From: Pirellulales bacterium
GTDB taxonomy: Bacteria > Planctomycetota > Planctomycetia > Pirellulales > JAEUIK01
DNA: 64,000 nt
Assembly (NCBI GenBank): GCA_019636335.1
Contig: JAHBXR010000006.1
Coordinates: 186,001-250,000, forward strand
Direction: 5' to 3'
Position 1 is the stretch's first letter. The number at the start of each line of letters is the position of its first letter. Positions 54,075 through 63,551 of the stretch are shown here, one piece after another. The notes beneath the pieces are model-generated. The model had not been told where the DNA came from. It did not search any database and was given only the letters and a program-made list of their open reading frames with translations. The position numbers and the translations under genes were made by a program.

Positions 54075-54284
54075 CGCATTTCTCCCATGTGTCACGTTCC
54101 GCGAGACATGCTTCGCCAGAGAAGTGGGGATGCTCCTCCGCAGACCTTGGCCGGAAATACGAGCCGGATCCGCATGGATCGCCGCCCATCGCGAGCGCGA
54201 CAGACCACGTCACGGAGCCCGGCCAGAACGCGGCAAGGCGGATGAAGACTTCCGGTGAAACGGAGAGGAGGCGTGACGGCCGCT

Positions 54285-54554
54285 TTACTTGCGGATGTCG
54301 AGTCGTCGAATGATGTCGAGATACCGCTGCGGGCTGACCTTGCGCAGGTAGTCCAATTGGCGACGACGGCGGCTGACCATCATCAGCAGTCCGCGCCGGC
54401 TGGCGTGGTCTTTCTTGTGCGTCCGCAGATGCTCGGTCAGCTCGTCGATCCTGCTGGTGAGGATCGCGATTTGTACTTCGGGCGAGCCCGTATCGGACTC
54501 GTCACGCTTGAAGTTGCCGATCAATTCCTGCTTGCGCGCTTTGGTAATCGTCAT
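54285..54554 (-). CDS. rpsO: ribosomal protein S15
   Basis: An 89-aa small-subunit protein binding 16S rRNA, with the signature [35 protein letters not shown] and the C-terminal [24 protein letters not shown] block. Length equals the family standard. The ATG at 54554 opens [11 protein letters not shown]; the frame extends upstream to 54797 without conserved sequence. Probably co-transcribed with pnp, 210 bases downstream. Confidence 0.97.
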   Translation of the reverse strand: MTITKARKQELIGNFKRDESDTGSPEVQIAILTSRIDELTEHLRTHKKDHASRRGLLMMVSRRRRQLDYLRKVSPQRYLDIIRRLDIRK

Positions 54555-54919
54555 CTCAGTCCGCAATTCCTCAAACTTGGCCCATCTCCCGAAGTTGGGG
54601 GAGCCACCGAACCCCGTTCGACCGGTCGCGTGCGACCTTCTTTCTCTCGGAACTCTTACAACATCTAACTCTGTCAACAACTTAAGAGGGTAAGTGTACC
54701 AAGGCCCCCGGCTTTTGCAACTACACACCCCACGCTTTCCGCGCCGCCCCCTTTCGCCCGCAGTCGAATCGTCATTTGGACCGCGAAACCTGGGCAAACT
54801 GGGCGCCCGAAAGTCTAATCAATAGCTCCCGCCTAAGGAGAGGCCCCCTCGGCCGTTTCTTTCTGTGGAAGGCGGCTCCGCAAGAAACCGCGGCCTGAAC
54901 AGCGTGTAGGGAAGCCGGG
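54555..54919. other. 365-bp divergent promoter region of rpsO and the ECF sigma gene
   Basis: On the minus strand a weak promoter candidate for rpsO reads TTGCAA (54720-54715), 16 bases, TACACT (54698-54693), leaving a leader of about 140 bases that might carry S15 autoregulation. A second perfect TTGACA on the minus strand (54678-54673) has no good -10. No gene seen. Confidence 0.4.
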
Positions 54920-55429
54920 ATGAACCAGCAGGCCCCAGCCGAATGGCTCGCGGACGTGCTCGCCGAGCACGAAGCGCCCCTGGTGCGTTACGCCACCCGG
55001 CTGACGGGCAATGCCGACCGCGCCCGGGACCTGGTGCAGGAGGCCTTCGCCCGGCTGTGTGCCGAGGACCCTTCGCGGCTCAACGGGCACGTGCGGGCGT
55101 GGCTCTACCGGACCGTCCGGCACCGGGTGATCGACGAGCATCGGAAGGAACATCGCATGCAATCGCTCGAGCAAGCCGAAGGGGTCTGCTGCACGAGCCG
55201 CGAGGCGTCGCCCGAGGGGGTGCTCGAGCTGCGTGAATCGGCCGAGCGTGTGACCGAGTTGCTGGCCGCCCTGCCGGCCCGGGAGCAGGAGATCGTGCGA
55301 CTGAAGTTTCAAGAAGACCTCAGCTATCGCGAGATCGGCGAGGTGCTGGGGTTGAGCGTGTCGAACGTGGGTTTTTTGTTGCATACGGCGATCAAGAAAT
55401 TGCGCGTGCGGATGCTGGCCACGGAGTGA
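54920..55429 (+). CDS. ECF-type RNA polymerase sigma factor
   Basis: A 169-aa sigma70-family protein with only regions 2 and 4. Region 2 spans about residues 20-90 (YATRLTGNADRARDLVQEAFARL, VRAWLYRTVRHRVIDEHRK); region 4 about 110-165 (LLAALPAREQEIVRLKFQEDLSYREIGEVLGLSVSNVGFLLHTAIKKLR). The next gene opens with an anti-sigma-like segment, suggesting a sigma/anti-sigma pair. Two repeat units lie in the 238-base gap between them. Confidence 0.92.
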   Translation: MNQQAPAEWLADVLAEHEAPLVRYATRLTGNADRARDLVQEAFARLCAEDPSRLNGHVRAWLYRTVRHRVIDEHRKEHRMQSLEQAEGVCCTSREASPEGVLELRESAERVTELLAALPAREQEIVRLKFQEDLSYREIGEVLGLSVSNVGFLLHTAIKKLRVRMLATE

Positions 55430-55453
55430 GCGGCTCACGCGAAGAGGGCTTTT

Positions 55454-55487
55454 AACGCAAAGACGCGAAGGCGCAAAGACGCAAAGG
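55454..55487. repeat. CGCAAAGGCGCAAAG-type short-period repeat, copy 1
   Basis: AACGCAAAGACGCGAAGGCG then CAAAGACGCAAAGG: tandem near-repeats of CGCAAAG(G/A). Related units at 58167-58199 and, inverted, 58386-58424. Confidence 0.75.
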
Positions 55488-55572
55488 GAAGGCGTAGGGG
55501 GGATGAGAGGATGCACGAAGGTGTGGCACTGCGGGCTTGTCCGGCAGTGTGTGAGGATCTTCCGTGAACGTG

Positions 55573-55656
55573 TTGTAGGGCGGGTACTTGAGTACCTGAC
55601 AATTGTTCGAGTTCGCCACATCGAGAAGTGTCAGGTACAGAGTACCTGACCTACAA
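55573..55656. repeat. 84-bp palindromic repeat, copy B
   Basis: Same family as 27789-27874: imperfect inverted arms (TTGTAGGGCGGGTACTTGAG at the left; GAGTACCTGACCTACAA at the right) and a loop with TCGAGTTCGCCACATCGA. It ends 12 bases before the start codon of the VWA gene, so it lies in that gene's leader. Confidence 0.85.
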
Positions 55657-55667
55657 GGAACAAAACC

Positions 55668-58133
55668 ATGACACTCCATGCCGACGACCCGCGGTTGACC
55701 GCGTATGTGTTGGGGGAGTTGAAGGATGACGAGCGTGCCGAGTTCGAGCGCGCGCTGGCCGAATCGCCCGAGGCAGCGCGTGAGCTGGAAGAGATCCGCG
55801 AGACGATCGCGCTCGTGCGGCGCGAGTTGACGACGGAGCCGCTGCCCTCGCACGATGTACTTGCCGGCGGCCTGTTGGAACCTGCCGCCGATTCGCATGC
55901 GGACCCGGAGGTACCGTCGACGGTGTCGCCGGCGGGGAATACGCACCTCAAGTGGCGATTGGCGTCGTACGCCGCTGCCGCGGCGCTGCTTGTGGCGGTG
56001 GGATACGCCACGCTCCCACAAGGTGATTCAGCAACGTCGCAGGGGGTTGCATTCCTGCCATCGCCTCCTTCTTCCGAGTCGAATCAGTGGGGCTATGCAG
56101 GGGGCGTCGCCATTAAGGCGAATTCGCAGGATGCCCCTCCGACACCATCTGGCGACGTTCAGCTTACGCCCCAGGCAACTTCCTTGGGTCTCACCCTACA
56201 AACAGCACAAGATCAAACACAACCGCCTCGTGCCGGCACACCGTACGACTCTCCTGCCAACACAAACTCTCCTCCGGCAGACGGGCGGGGCTACTTCATG
56301 TACGTCGAGGGGACGACGGCAGGGCCGAGTTCTCAGTTGCCGGCCCTCGCCGGTGCAGCGCGCGGGCGAGAGGTGGGACTAACCACGCTGGATGGATCCG
56401 CCCACTACGAGGTTACGCCGGGACAAGCCTCGAACGGGCACCTTGCCTACACGATCGCCAAGCCGGTCTACGAGACGAAACCGGCCGATCGATTCAAGGG
56501 GCCGGTCACAACTTACGGCGTCGATCCGTTGCAGCGACGAATGCCACTGGAAAGACAGGGCGACAACCTGAGCATGCTGCTGGTCACGCCGCGCATCATC
56601 GTGCAGGAAGAAGAGGAACAACTGCTAGGGGTGCAATCGTACAACACGGAGGCCTACGCTTCCATCGTCGAGAATCCGTTTCTCGGCGTGATGCAGAATC
56701 CTCTCTCGACCTTCTCCATCGACGTCGATACGGCCAGCTACTCGAACGTGCGGCGATTGCTCACCGCGGGCACGCTGCCCCCGCCGGGGGCCGTGCGGAT
56801 CGAAGAGATGCTGAACTATTTTACTTACGACTACGCGCCGCCGGCCGAAACGGAGACGGCGCCGTTCGCCGCGCACCTGGAAGTGGCCGAATGCCCTTGG
56901 CGGCCCGAGCATCGCCTGGTGCGGATCGGGCTCAAGGGGCGCGAGATCGCCAGCGAGGACCGCCCGGCCAGCAACCTAGTCTTTCTGCTCGACGTCTCCG
57001 GCTCGATGAATAAGCCGAACAAGCTGCCGCTGGTAAAAGAGGGCCTGCGCATGCTGGTCAACGGGCTGCGCGAGAACGATCGCGTGGCGATCGTGGTCTA
57101 TGCCGGCGCCTCGGGGATGGTGCTCGACTCCACCTCGGGGGACAACAAGGAGACGATCCTCGCCGTGATCGATCAACTCACGCCCGGCGGCTCGACGAAC
57201 GGCGCCTCGGGCATTCAACTCGCCTATGACGTCGCTAAGAAACACTTCGTCAAGGAAGGCACGAACCGCGTCATCCTGGCCACCGACGGCGATTTTAATG
57301 TTGGCATCACCGACCAAAGTCAACTCGTGGAGCTGATCGAAGAGCAGGCCAAGACGGGGGTGTTCTTGAGCGTGCTCGGCTTTGGCATGGGTAATCTGAA
57401 GGATTCGACGCTCGAGCAATTGGCCGATCGTGGCAACGGCAATTATGCCTACATCGATAGCGATCGCGAGGCGCGCAAGGTGCTCGTCGAGCAACTCTCG
57501 GGCACGCTGGTGACGATCGCCAAGGACGTGAAGATCCAGCTCGAGTTCAACCCGGCCCGCGTGGCGGCCTATCGACTGATCGGCTACGAGAACCGCCTGC
57601 TGGCCAAAGAAGATTTCAACGATGACACGAAGGACGCGGGCGAGATCGGCGCCGGGCACACGGTGACGGCGCTGTATGAAGTTGTGCTGACAAACGCTGA
57701 GAAGCCCGGGTCGACAGACGAGAACAAGCAGGACGACGAGGCCATCGAACGCGAGGTGGACGAACTGGAATATCTCTCCGTGGCTCGTCCCACGGAGGCG
57801 GCACTCGCCAGTCCGAACTTGTTGACGCTGAAACTGCGTTACAAGGAACCGGAAGGAACCGAGAGCAAACTCTTGAAATTCCCCGTGGAAGATGCGCAGC
57901 GACGGATTGGCGAAGCCTCGACCGATTTCCAACTGGCGGCCTCGGTGGCGGCGTTCGGCATGCTGCTCCGCGGTTCGCAGTTCGCCGGCTCGGCCAACCT
58001 GGACGCCGTGATGGAATGGGCTCAGCCGACGCTGTCATCCGATCTGGCAGGCTACCGCCGCGAATTGGTCGACCTGATGCGCACGGCCCGCGAGCTGATG
58101 AAGGCTCAGCAACCGTCGCAGCAGCAACAATAG
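55668..58133 (+). CDS. anti-sigma-like N-terminus fused to a YfbK-type VWA domain protein
   Basis: An 821-aa protein. Residues 1-50 (DPRLTAYVLGELKDDERAEFERALAES) match the helical N-terminus of planctomycete anti-sigma factors, without the zinc-binding histidine/cysteines. A membrane helix follows (about 102-118, LASYAAAAALLVAVGYAT), then a Pro/Gln-rich linker, then the YfbK/DUF3520 module: NPLSTFSIDVDTASYSNVRRLL (about 345) and the VWA domain with the MIDAS motif DVSGSM (about 440) and ATDGDFNVGI. The VWA part would be periplasmic. Behind the ECF sigma gene, which suggests that an envelope-side signal frees the sigma factor. C-terminal DUF3520 is followed by a Gln-rich end. Confidence 0.88.
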   Translation: MTLHADDPRLTAYVLGELKDDERAEFERALAESPEAARELEEIRETIALVRRELTTEPLPSHDVLAGGLLEPAADSHADPEVPSTVSPAGNTHLKWRLASYAAAAALLVAVGYATLPQGDSATSQGVAFLPSPPSSESNQWGYAGGVAIKANSQDAPPTPSGDVQLTPQATSLGLTLQTAQDQTQPPRAGTPYDSPANTNSPPADGRGYFMYVEGTTAGPSSQLPALAGAARGREVGLTTLDGSAHYEVTPGQASNGHLAYTIAKPVYETKPADRFKGPVTTYGVDPLQRRMPLERQGDNLSMLLVTPRIIVQEEEEQLLGVQSYNTEAYASIVENPFLGVMQNPLSTFSIDVDTASYSNVRRLLTAGTLPPPGAVRIEEMLNYFTYDYAPPAETETAPFAAHLEVAECPWRPEHRLVRIGLKGREIASEDRPASNLVFLLDVSGSMNKPNKLPLVKEGLRMLVNGLRENDRVAIVVYAGASGMVLDSTSGDNKETILAVIDQLTPGGSTNGASGIQLAYDVAKKHFVKEGTNRVILATDGDFNVGITDQSQLVELIEEQAKTGVFLSVLGFGMGNLKDSTLEQLADRGNGNYAYIDSDREARKVLVEQLSGTLVTIAKDVKIQLEFNPARVAAYRLIGYENRLLAKEDFNDDTKDAGEIGAGHTVTALYEVVLTNAEKPGSTDENKQDDEAIEREVDELEYLSVARPTEAALASPNLLTLKLRYKEPEGTESKLLKFPVEDAQRRIGEASTDFQLAASVAAFGMLLRGSQFAGSANLDAVMEWAQPTLSSDLAGYRRELVDLMRTARELMKAQQPSQQQQ

Positions 58134-58166
58134 TAAAGACTCACGCAGAAATGCGGCAGATTCTTT

Positions 58167-58424
58167 AACGCAAAGGCGCCAAGACGCAGAGACGCAAAGA
58201 ATCGACGTTGGTGGGCCCTGCTGGCTTGTCCAGCAGTGATGACTTGGCTCTCGTCACGCCTCTCTCAAAGCAAACGCTTCTAGCGATCCTCTTGTTGCTG
58301 CGCAACACCGACGAATTTGCGACTTCCGTCAACCGCGCCTGGAAGTTCGCTCCGCAAGACCGTCTGCTACCCGCCAGAATCTTCACTGCGCCTTCGCGTC
58401 TTGGCGTCTTTGCGCCTTGGCGTT
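58167..58424. repeat. 258-bp element bounded by inverted CGCAAAG-type repeats
   Basis: Left end AACGCAAAGGCGCCAAGACG (58167 on), right end the reverse complement of AACGCCAAGGCGCAAAGACG (ending at 58424). Between them is a hairpin CTGCTGG-cttgt-CCAGCAG at about 58215-58233, also seen in variant form near 55529 (CTGCGGGCTTGTCCGGCAG). It looks like a non-autonomous mobile repeat. Confidence 0.7.
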
Positions 58425-58452
58425 GAGAATGTTCGGCGCGAGCTGGGCGCAT

Positions 58453-58500
58453 AAAAAAGGTCGAGCCCTGGATCGAACGTCATACGATCCAGGGCTCGAC
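58453..58500 (-). terminator. rho-independent terminator of clpX
   Basis: A perfect 16-bp stem (GTCGAGCCCTGGATCG and its complement) around a 9-base loop, followed on the minus strand by TTTTTT. It lies 55 bases after the clpX stop. Confidence 0.92.
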
Positions 58501-58555
58501 GCGCTATAGCGCGGACTTGACCTCCGCCTCCCTCGAGAGGGTGCGGGCTTGAACG

Positions 58556-59845
58556 TCACGCGCTCTTATTCTTGGGCTCGAGAATCGGCAGCAGCCGCTC
58601 GCGACCCGCCACCACATTGTCGCTGACGACATAGCGGCTTCCCCGCGGCGAGTCGGGCAGATCGTACATGATATCGAGCATGACCTTCTCAATAATCGAC
58701 CGCAGACCCCGCGCTCCGGTTTCTTTTTCTTGCGCTTTCTGGGCAATGGCTCGCAGGGCCTCGTCGGTGAAGTGCAATTCGCACTCCTCCATCTCGAAGA
58801 GACGCTCGTACTGCCGGCACAAGGCGTTGCGCGGTTCTTTCAACACGCGGACCATGTCGTCGGTCGAAAGGGGCGTCAGCGGGGCGACCACGGGGAGACG
58901 TCCCACGAGCTCGGGAATGAGGCCGAACTCGAGCACGTCGTCGCTGGTCACCTGCGGCAGCAATTCTCCCAGCTTGGCGTCGCCGGCATCGGGCTTGCTG
59001 CCTTCCAGGTTGAAGCCGATCGAGCGGCGGCCCAGACGTTTGCCGATGATCTTGTCGATGCCGACGAACGTGCCGCCGCAGATGAACAGGATGTTCGTCG
59101 TGTCCATCTGAATGTACTGTTGCTCGGGATGCTTGCGGCCACCTTGCGGGGGCACGTTCGCCAGCGTTCCTTCGAGCATCTTGAGCAGGGCCTGCTGCAC
59201 GCCCTCGCCCGACACGTCGCGCGTGATCGAGACGTTGTTGCTGGTCTTGCCGATCTTGTCGATCTCGTCGATGTAGAGGACGCCCCGTTGCGCGGCTTCG
59301 AGATCGAAGTCGGCGGCATGGAGCAGCTTGAGCAGCAGGTTCTCGACATCCTCGCCGACGTAGCCCGCCTCGGTGAGCGTGGTGGCATCGCCGATGGCAA
59401 AGGGCACGTCGAGGATGCGGGCCAGCGTGCGGGCGAGCAAGGTCTTGCCGCAGCCGGTCGGACCCATGAGCAGGATGTTCGACTTGTCGAGTTCGACGTC
59501 GCCACCTTCGCTGGCGTGCATGAGCCGCTTGTAGTGGCTATGCACGGCCACGGCCAGCACGCGTTTGGCATGCTCCTGGCCGATCACGTATTGATCGAGG
59601 TGCGAGACGATCTCGCGGGGAGCTGGAATCTTGTTGAAGAGCTGCTTGGTGGTGCCGCGGCGCCGTCGCTCCTGATCGAGGATCGACTGGCACAGCTCGA
59701 TGCACTCACCGCAGATGTAGACGTCGCCCGGTCCTTCGACCAGGGGGCCGACATCACGATAGCTCTTGCGGCAAAAGGAACAGAAGGCGTTCTTCTTGGT
59801 GGTGCTGCTACTGCGGCGACCTCCGGTCCCGTCACCCGAGGGCAT
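58556..59845 (-). CDS. clpX: ATP-dependent Clp protease ATP-binding subunit ClpX
   Basis: A 429-aa AAA+ unfoldase that feeds ClpP. The N-terminal zinc finger has its four cysteines (CSFC at 22-25 and CGEC at about 44-47). The motor shows Walker [14 protein letters not shown], Walker [12 protein letters not shown], the pore loop region [12 protein letters not shown], and sensor/arginine blocks [14 protein letters not shown] and [32 protein letters not shown] closes the small domain. No clpP gene is adjacent in this window. It has its own strong terminator. Confidence 0.97.
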   Translation of the reverse strand: MPSGDGTGGRRSSSTTKKNAFCSFCRKSYRDVGPLVEGPGDVYICGECIELCQSILDQERRRRGTTKQLFNKIPAPREIVSHLDQYVIGQEHAKRVLAVAVHSHYKRLMHASEGGDVELDKSNILLMGPTGCGKTLLARTLARILDVPFAIGDATTLTEAGYVGEDVENLLLKLLHAADFDLEAAQRGVLYIDEIDKIGKTSNNVSITRDVSGEGVQQALLKMLEGTLANVPPQGGRKHPEQQYIQMDTTNILFICGGTFVGIDKIIGKRLGRRSIGFNLEGSKPDAGDAKLGELLPQVTSDDVLEFGLIPELVGRLPVVAPLTPLSTDDMVRVLKEPRNALCRQYERLFEMEECELHFTDEALRAIAQKAQEKETGARGLRSIIEKVMLDIMYDLPDSPRGSRYVVSDNVVAGRERLLPILEPKNKSA

Positions 59846-60143
59846 ACTTGCTCCTTTCCACGTCCGCCGTACTCGGTCTCACCGAGCCTCCGGCGTGGGG
59901 TAGAAAAATCAAGGTATTGCTCGAGTGGCCTGGCGACCTCGAGTCGACCGGGCCAGGGGCCTTCCTTGTCCGCACTTCCTTCGAGCCTGTGTCACGTAGA
60001 CGCGTACTATCTACGTCGTGCTATCGCCTTCCGGTTCTCTTACAAAAACTTCGCTCGGCGGGCAGTTTCCTCTCCGCCGCCGCTCGAAGCGGGTCTGCGA
60101 TCCCGACCGGGCGTGCATCTCTGCCCAGGCGTTACGGTTCGAC

Positions 60144-60413
60144 TTAACCCTGCTCGCCGTTCCCCTTTATCTCGTCCTGCAACCGGCCGGCCAACTTGCT
60201 CTTTATTGTTCGGAATTCCTCGTCGGCCAGCACACCTTTGCCGTGCATTTCGCGAAAATTGCTGAGCAAATCGCTCGTCGTCGGCCCCTTCTCTCGGATC
60301 GACTCGCGAACCCTGCCCACGACGTAAAACCCCAACACCAGGAGCGCTGCCAGCACCGCCAGCCAGAAGACGACCCGCGCCCCGGGCGTTTGTAGGAATT
60401 CTGCTATTTCCAA
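60144..60413 (-). CDS. small membrane protein with SHOCT-like C-terminus
   Basis: An 89-aa protein with one membrane helix (about residues 13-33, RVVFWLAVLAALLVLGFYVVG) and a C-terminal helical hairpin (about 45-80: LLSNFREMHGKGVLADEEFRTIKSKLAG), which is the pattern of short C-terminal SHOCT oligomerisation domains. No further function is known. It sits 298 bases upstream of clpX on the same strand and divergent from the aldolase gene. Confidence 0.7.
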   Translation of the reverse strand: MEIAEFLQTPGARVVFWLAVLAALLVLGFYVVGRVRESIREKGPTTSDLLSNFREMHGKGVLADEEFRTIKSKLAGRLQDEIKGNGEQG

Positions 60414-60599
60414 GTCCGACCGCCGGAGAAATCCGCAAAGTTTCGCCTACTCAACTCTTTTCGCCAGCTCTTGCCGTTATTATGCACTTCTCATCGGAGA
60501 CAGTCCAGAAATGAGGCCCGCGTCGAATAGTTTCGCCGTGCCAGCAGACAACTTTCTACCACCTTTGGGCGAGCGGACTCTTCGTCCGGCGAAGCAACT

Positions 60600-61256
60600 A
60601 TGTCGCGACACGAGGATCTGGAGCGTGTGCTGCGCGGGGGTATCGTCGCCATCCTGCGTTCTCCCAGCGGCGAACGGCTGGCCGACGTGGCCGAGGCGCT
60701 GCTGGCCGGCGGCATCGACGTGGTCGAGGTCACGTTCACCGTGCCCAAGGCGGCTCGGGTCATCGAGCAGGTGGCCGATCGCCTGGGCAACCGCGTGTTG
60801 CTGGGGGCCGGCACGGTCCTCGATACGGAAACGGCGCGGGTGGCCATCTCGGCCGGCGCCCGCTTCCTCGTCTCGCCCACGCTCAATCTCGACGTGATTC
60901 GCCTCTGTCATCGCTACGATGCGCTCGCCATGCCCGGCGCCTTCACCCCGACCGAGATTCTCACCGCCTGGGAAGCAGGCGCGGAGATCATCAAGGTGTT
61001 CCCTTCGGACTTTGTGGGGCCTGGTTATCTGAAGGCCATCAAGGCCCCGTTGCCCCAGGTTCGACTCATGCCCACCGGGGGCGTGAACCTGCAAACGGCG
61101 CCCGACTTCCTCCGCGCCGGGGCGTGCGCGCTCGGCATCGGCAGTTCGCTGGTCGATCCCAAGCTGGTCGCCGCGGGAGATTACCAGCGACTGGAATCGG
61201 TGGCGCGGCAGTACGTCGAAGTGGTGCGAGAGACGCGCGCTGCGATGGCACGCTAG
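60600..61256 (+). CDS. eda: 2-keto-3-deoxy-6-phosphogluconate/4-hydroxy-2-oxoglutarate aldolase
   Basis: A 218-aa class I aldolase that cleaves KDPG to pyruvate and glyceraldehyde 3-phosphate. The catalytic glutamate is in GGIDVVEVTFTVP, the Schiff-base lysine in GAEIIKVFPSDFVGPGYLKAIKAPLP, and the phosphate site in MPTGGVN and ALGIGSSLV. VAILRS near the N-terminus completes the family. Stand-alone on the plus strand; no edd gene is adjacent, so a role in sugar-acid breakdown generally (for example uronates) is as likely as the Entner-Doudoroff pathway. Confidence 0.93.
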   Translation: MSRHEDLERVLRGGIVAILRSPSGERLADVAEALLAGGIDVVEVTFTVPKAARVIEQVADRLGNRVLLGAGTVLDTETARVAISAGARFLVSPTLNLDVIRLCHRYDALAMPGAFTPTEILTAWEAGAEIIKVFPSDFVGPGYLKAIKAPLPQVRLMPTGGVNLQTAPDFLRAGACALGIGSSLVDPKLVAAGDYQRLESVARQYVEVVRETRAAMAR

Positions 61257-61369
61257 TCCGAGCAGGTGCGTCGACTCGTGAAAATCTTTGCAGCACGCGA
61301 GCGGGCTGAATACATTCATCATCGGCGCTGCACAACGGCAGGCTGCTAACCTTCCTGGGGGCTCGACCT

Positions 61370-62299
61370 ATGTCCATTCCGTTCACCTGCCCGCACTGCG
61401 GTGCGCAGACCAACGTCGACGATCGCTTCGCCGGCCAAAGCGGTCCCTGCTTTCAATGCGGGGCGACCGTTACAATTCCCGCGCCGGCCGATGGTCTGAC
61501 ACCCTTCGGCAACTATGGGCCCCGTGCATCTTCTTCACGAAATTCGAGTGGGATGACGTGGGTGATTGTCGCCATTGCGGCGGTGCCGGTATTGCTCTGT
61601 GTCGCCGGCATTTTGATCGCGTTATTGCTACCGGCGGTTCAAGCGGCGCGCGCAGCGGCGCAGCGATCGACCTGTCGAAACAATCTCAAGTACCTCGGTC
61701 TTGCGATGCACAACTACCACGAGACTTACGGTTCGTTTCCGCCCCCCTACCTGGCGGACGCGAATGGCAAGCCGATGCATAGTTGGCGCGTCCTCTTGCT
61801 GCCTTTTCTGGACGCCGCGGATCTGTATGCCCGCTACGACTTCAACGAACCCTGGGACGGACCACACAACCAGCAACTGGCAGCCGAGATGCCAGAGGTT
61901 TTCCGATGTCCCAGCGCGATGAATTCCTCGGATCCCATGACGACGAATTATGTGGCCGTCGTTGGACCTGGCTACTTGTTCGATGCGAATCGGGTGAACC
62001 GTTACGCCGACGTGCTGGACGGCCTGTCGCAAACGATTGCCCTGGTCGAGTCCTCTGGGCCCTTCGGAGCAAACATTCACTGGATGTCTCCCGAGGACAT
62101 TCCCGCAGAACGCCTGCCACCAACACTCAACAGCCCCCCCGGGCCGGCGATTGCCAGCCAACATCTGCGTGGCGTCAACATGCTCATGGGTGACGCCAGC
62201 ATCTATTTTATCCAAGACGATTTGCCAGCGTCTGAGTTGCGTGCCATGTTGACGATCTGGGGACGGGAACCCGTTGCTCCCTTGAATGTGTCGAACTAG
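61370..62299 (+). CDS. DUF1559 protein with N-terminal zinc ribbon (paralogue 1)
   Basis: A 309-aa planctomycete-type protein. Residues 1-38 form a zinc ribbon (CPHC and CFQC pairs, ending VTIPA). A membrane helix follows at about 62-86 ([26 protein letters not shown]), leading into [32 protein letters not shown], the pilin-like helix and DUF1559 start. The remaining domain contains [16 protein letters not shown] and a C-terminal [13 protein letters not shown] block. Unlike most DUF1559 proteins it lacks a prepilin cleavage site at the extreme N-terminus because of the ribbon. Role unknown. Confidence 0.92.
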   Translation: MSIPFTCPHCGAQTNVDDRFAGQSGPCFQCGATVTIPAPADGLTPFGNYGPRASSSRNSSGMTWVIVAIAAVPVLLCVAGILIALLLPAVQAARAAAQRSTCRNNLKYLGLAMHNYHETYGSFPPPYLADANGKPMHSWRVLLLPFLDAADLYARYDFNEPWDGPHNQQLAAEMPEVFRCPSAMNSSDPMTTNYVAVVGPGYLFDANRVNRYADVLDGLSQTIALVESSGPFGANIHWMSPEDIPAERLPPTLNSPPGPAIASQHLRGVNMLMGDASIYFIQDDLPASELRAMLTIWGREPVAPLNVSN

Positions 62300-62359
62300 C
62301 GCGGCACCATGACGACGAGTTGTTGCTAACCCTAACGCTCCAGGATCTTGTTGAGCCGC

Positions 62360-63403
62360 ATGCCCATCCCCTTTACCTGCCCTCACTGTGGGACTCGCAC
62401 GCAGGTCGACGAGAAGTACGCCGGCCAGAGCGGTCCGTGCTTCCAATGTGGCAAGACGGTGCAGGTGCCTGCGGCTTCCGGATCGCAGACTCCCAGCTTC
62501 GATGCGTCGGCCTACTCGCCGACCCCCACGGCGCCGGCGAAGTCGAACAAGCTGATCTGGATCTTCTCGGTCGCGATCATGTTGCTGGCGCTGTGCTGCG
62601 TCATCAGCGTTCCGATGGCGATTATTTTGCCCGCCATCAACGCCACGCGAGAACAAGCGCGCCGCCTGACTTGCGAGAACAATCTGCGACAGATCGGCGT
62701 GGCGTTGCAGAGCTATCACGACGCGCACGGCTGCTTTCCGCCCCCCTACCTCGTCGACGCCGAGGGGCAACCGGCGCACAGTTGGCGCGTGCTGATTCTT
62801 CCCTTTCTGGGCGAGACCGAGCTGTACGATCGTTACTCGTTCGACGAGCCGTGGAACGGTCCGCACAACCAGCAACTCGAGCAGGAGATGCCGCCGGTGT
62901 TCCGCTGCCCGAGCGCCGATCCCGCGCTGGGCCTGTACGACACGAATTACGTGGCGGTGGTCGGCCCCGGCCTGCTGTTCGATCCGTCGCAGCGCGTGGC
63001 GATCGCAGACGTCACCGATGGACTGGAGCACACGATCGCGGTTGTCGAATCGTCGGGGCCCTCGGGGGCGAAGCTCCCCTGGATGTCTCCCCACGACCCC
63101 ACGCACATGGCCCTGAACACCAAGGTCAACGGCGTGCCGGGCCCGGCCATCTCGAGCGATCATCCCGGGGGCGCCAACGTGCTGCTTGCCGACGGTGAGA
63201 CGCGGTTCCTGAGCGACGCGATCGATCCCCAAATCCTGCAGGACTACCTGACGATCGGTGGCCACGAAAGTCATCAGCCGCTCGACGGAACGAGCATCGC
63301 CCCTTCCGGTGACAGTAACGTGTCTCTGGACGCCAATACGGGGGAGGCTGACACGCCGCTCGATGCCGGTGAAGAGGCCACCGCCGACCCCGCGGCGCCG
63401 TAA
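62360..63403 (+). CDS. DUF1559 protein with N-terminal zinc ribbon (paralogue 2)
   Basis: A 347-aa paralogue of the preceding gene with the same order: zinc ribbon (CPHC, CFQC, ending VQVPA), membrane helix at about residues 66-92 (IFSVAIMLLALCCVISVPMAI), the INATREQARRLTCENNLRQIGVALQSYHD pilin-like helix, and the DUF1559 domain ending HPGGANVLLADGETRFLSD. Its tail is extended and acidic. Spacing to the first copy is 60 bases, so the two arose by tandem duplication and are likely co-expressed. ATG at 62360 is preferred over TTG at 62348. Confidence 0.92.
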   Translation: MPIPFTCPHCGTRTQVDEKYAGQSGPCFQCGKTVQVPAASGSQTPSFDASAYSPTPTAPAKSNKLIWIFSVAIMLLALCCVISVPMAIILPAINATREQARRLTCENNLRQIGVALQSYHDAHGCFPPPYLVDAEGQPAHSWRVLILPFLGETELYDRYSFDEPWNGPHNQQLEQEMPPVFRCPSADPALGLYDTNYVAVVGPGLLFDPSQRVAIADVTDGLEHTIAVVESSGPSGAKLPWMSPHDPTHMALNTKVNGVPGPAISSDHPGGANVLLADGETRFLSDAIDPQILQDYLTIGGHESHQPLDGTSIAPSGDSNVSLDANTGEADTPLDAGEEATADPAAP

Positions 63404-63551
63404 AGTCACCCCAGCTTGCCCGGTCAAAACCGCCGGCACGCCTGTTTCACGTCGCAGGACCGTTGCCGCCGATACCCAGTAAAGGATTGTCGCGCCGGCT
63501 CGCGCTGCGCGCGTCCTTTGCCGCTTTCACTGGGGGATCGATGACTTGAAC

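Larger units (their letters stand above)
58134..58555. other. 422-bp convergent intergenic region with repeat element and terminator
   Basis: Holds the inverted-repeat-bounded element 58167-58424 and the terminator of clpX. No open frame with a ribosome site was found. Confidence 0.6.

Noticed and set aside
52131..54245. 704-aa plus-strand open frame
   Set aside because: Antisense shadow of pnp.
54673..54678. Perfect TTGACA as rpsO -35 box
   Set aside because: No acceptable -10 hexamer at 15-19 bases, so it was not called as a promoter.
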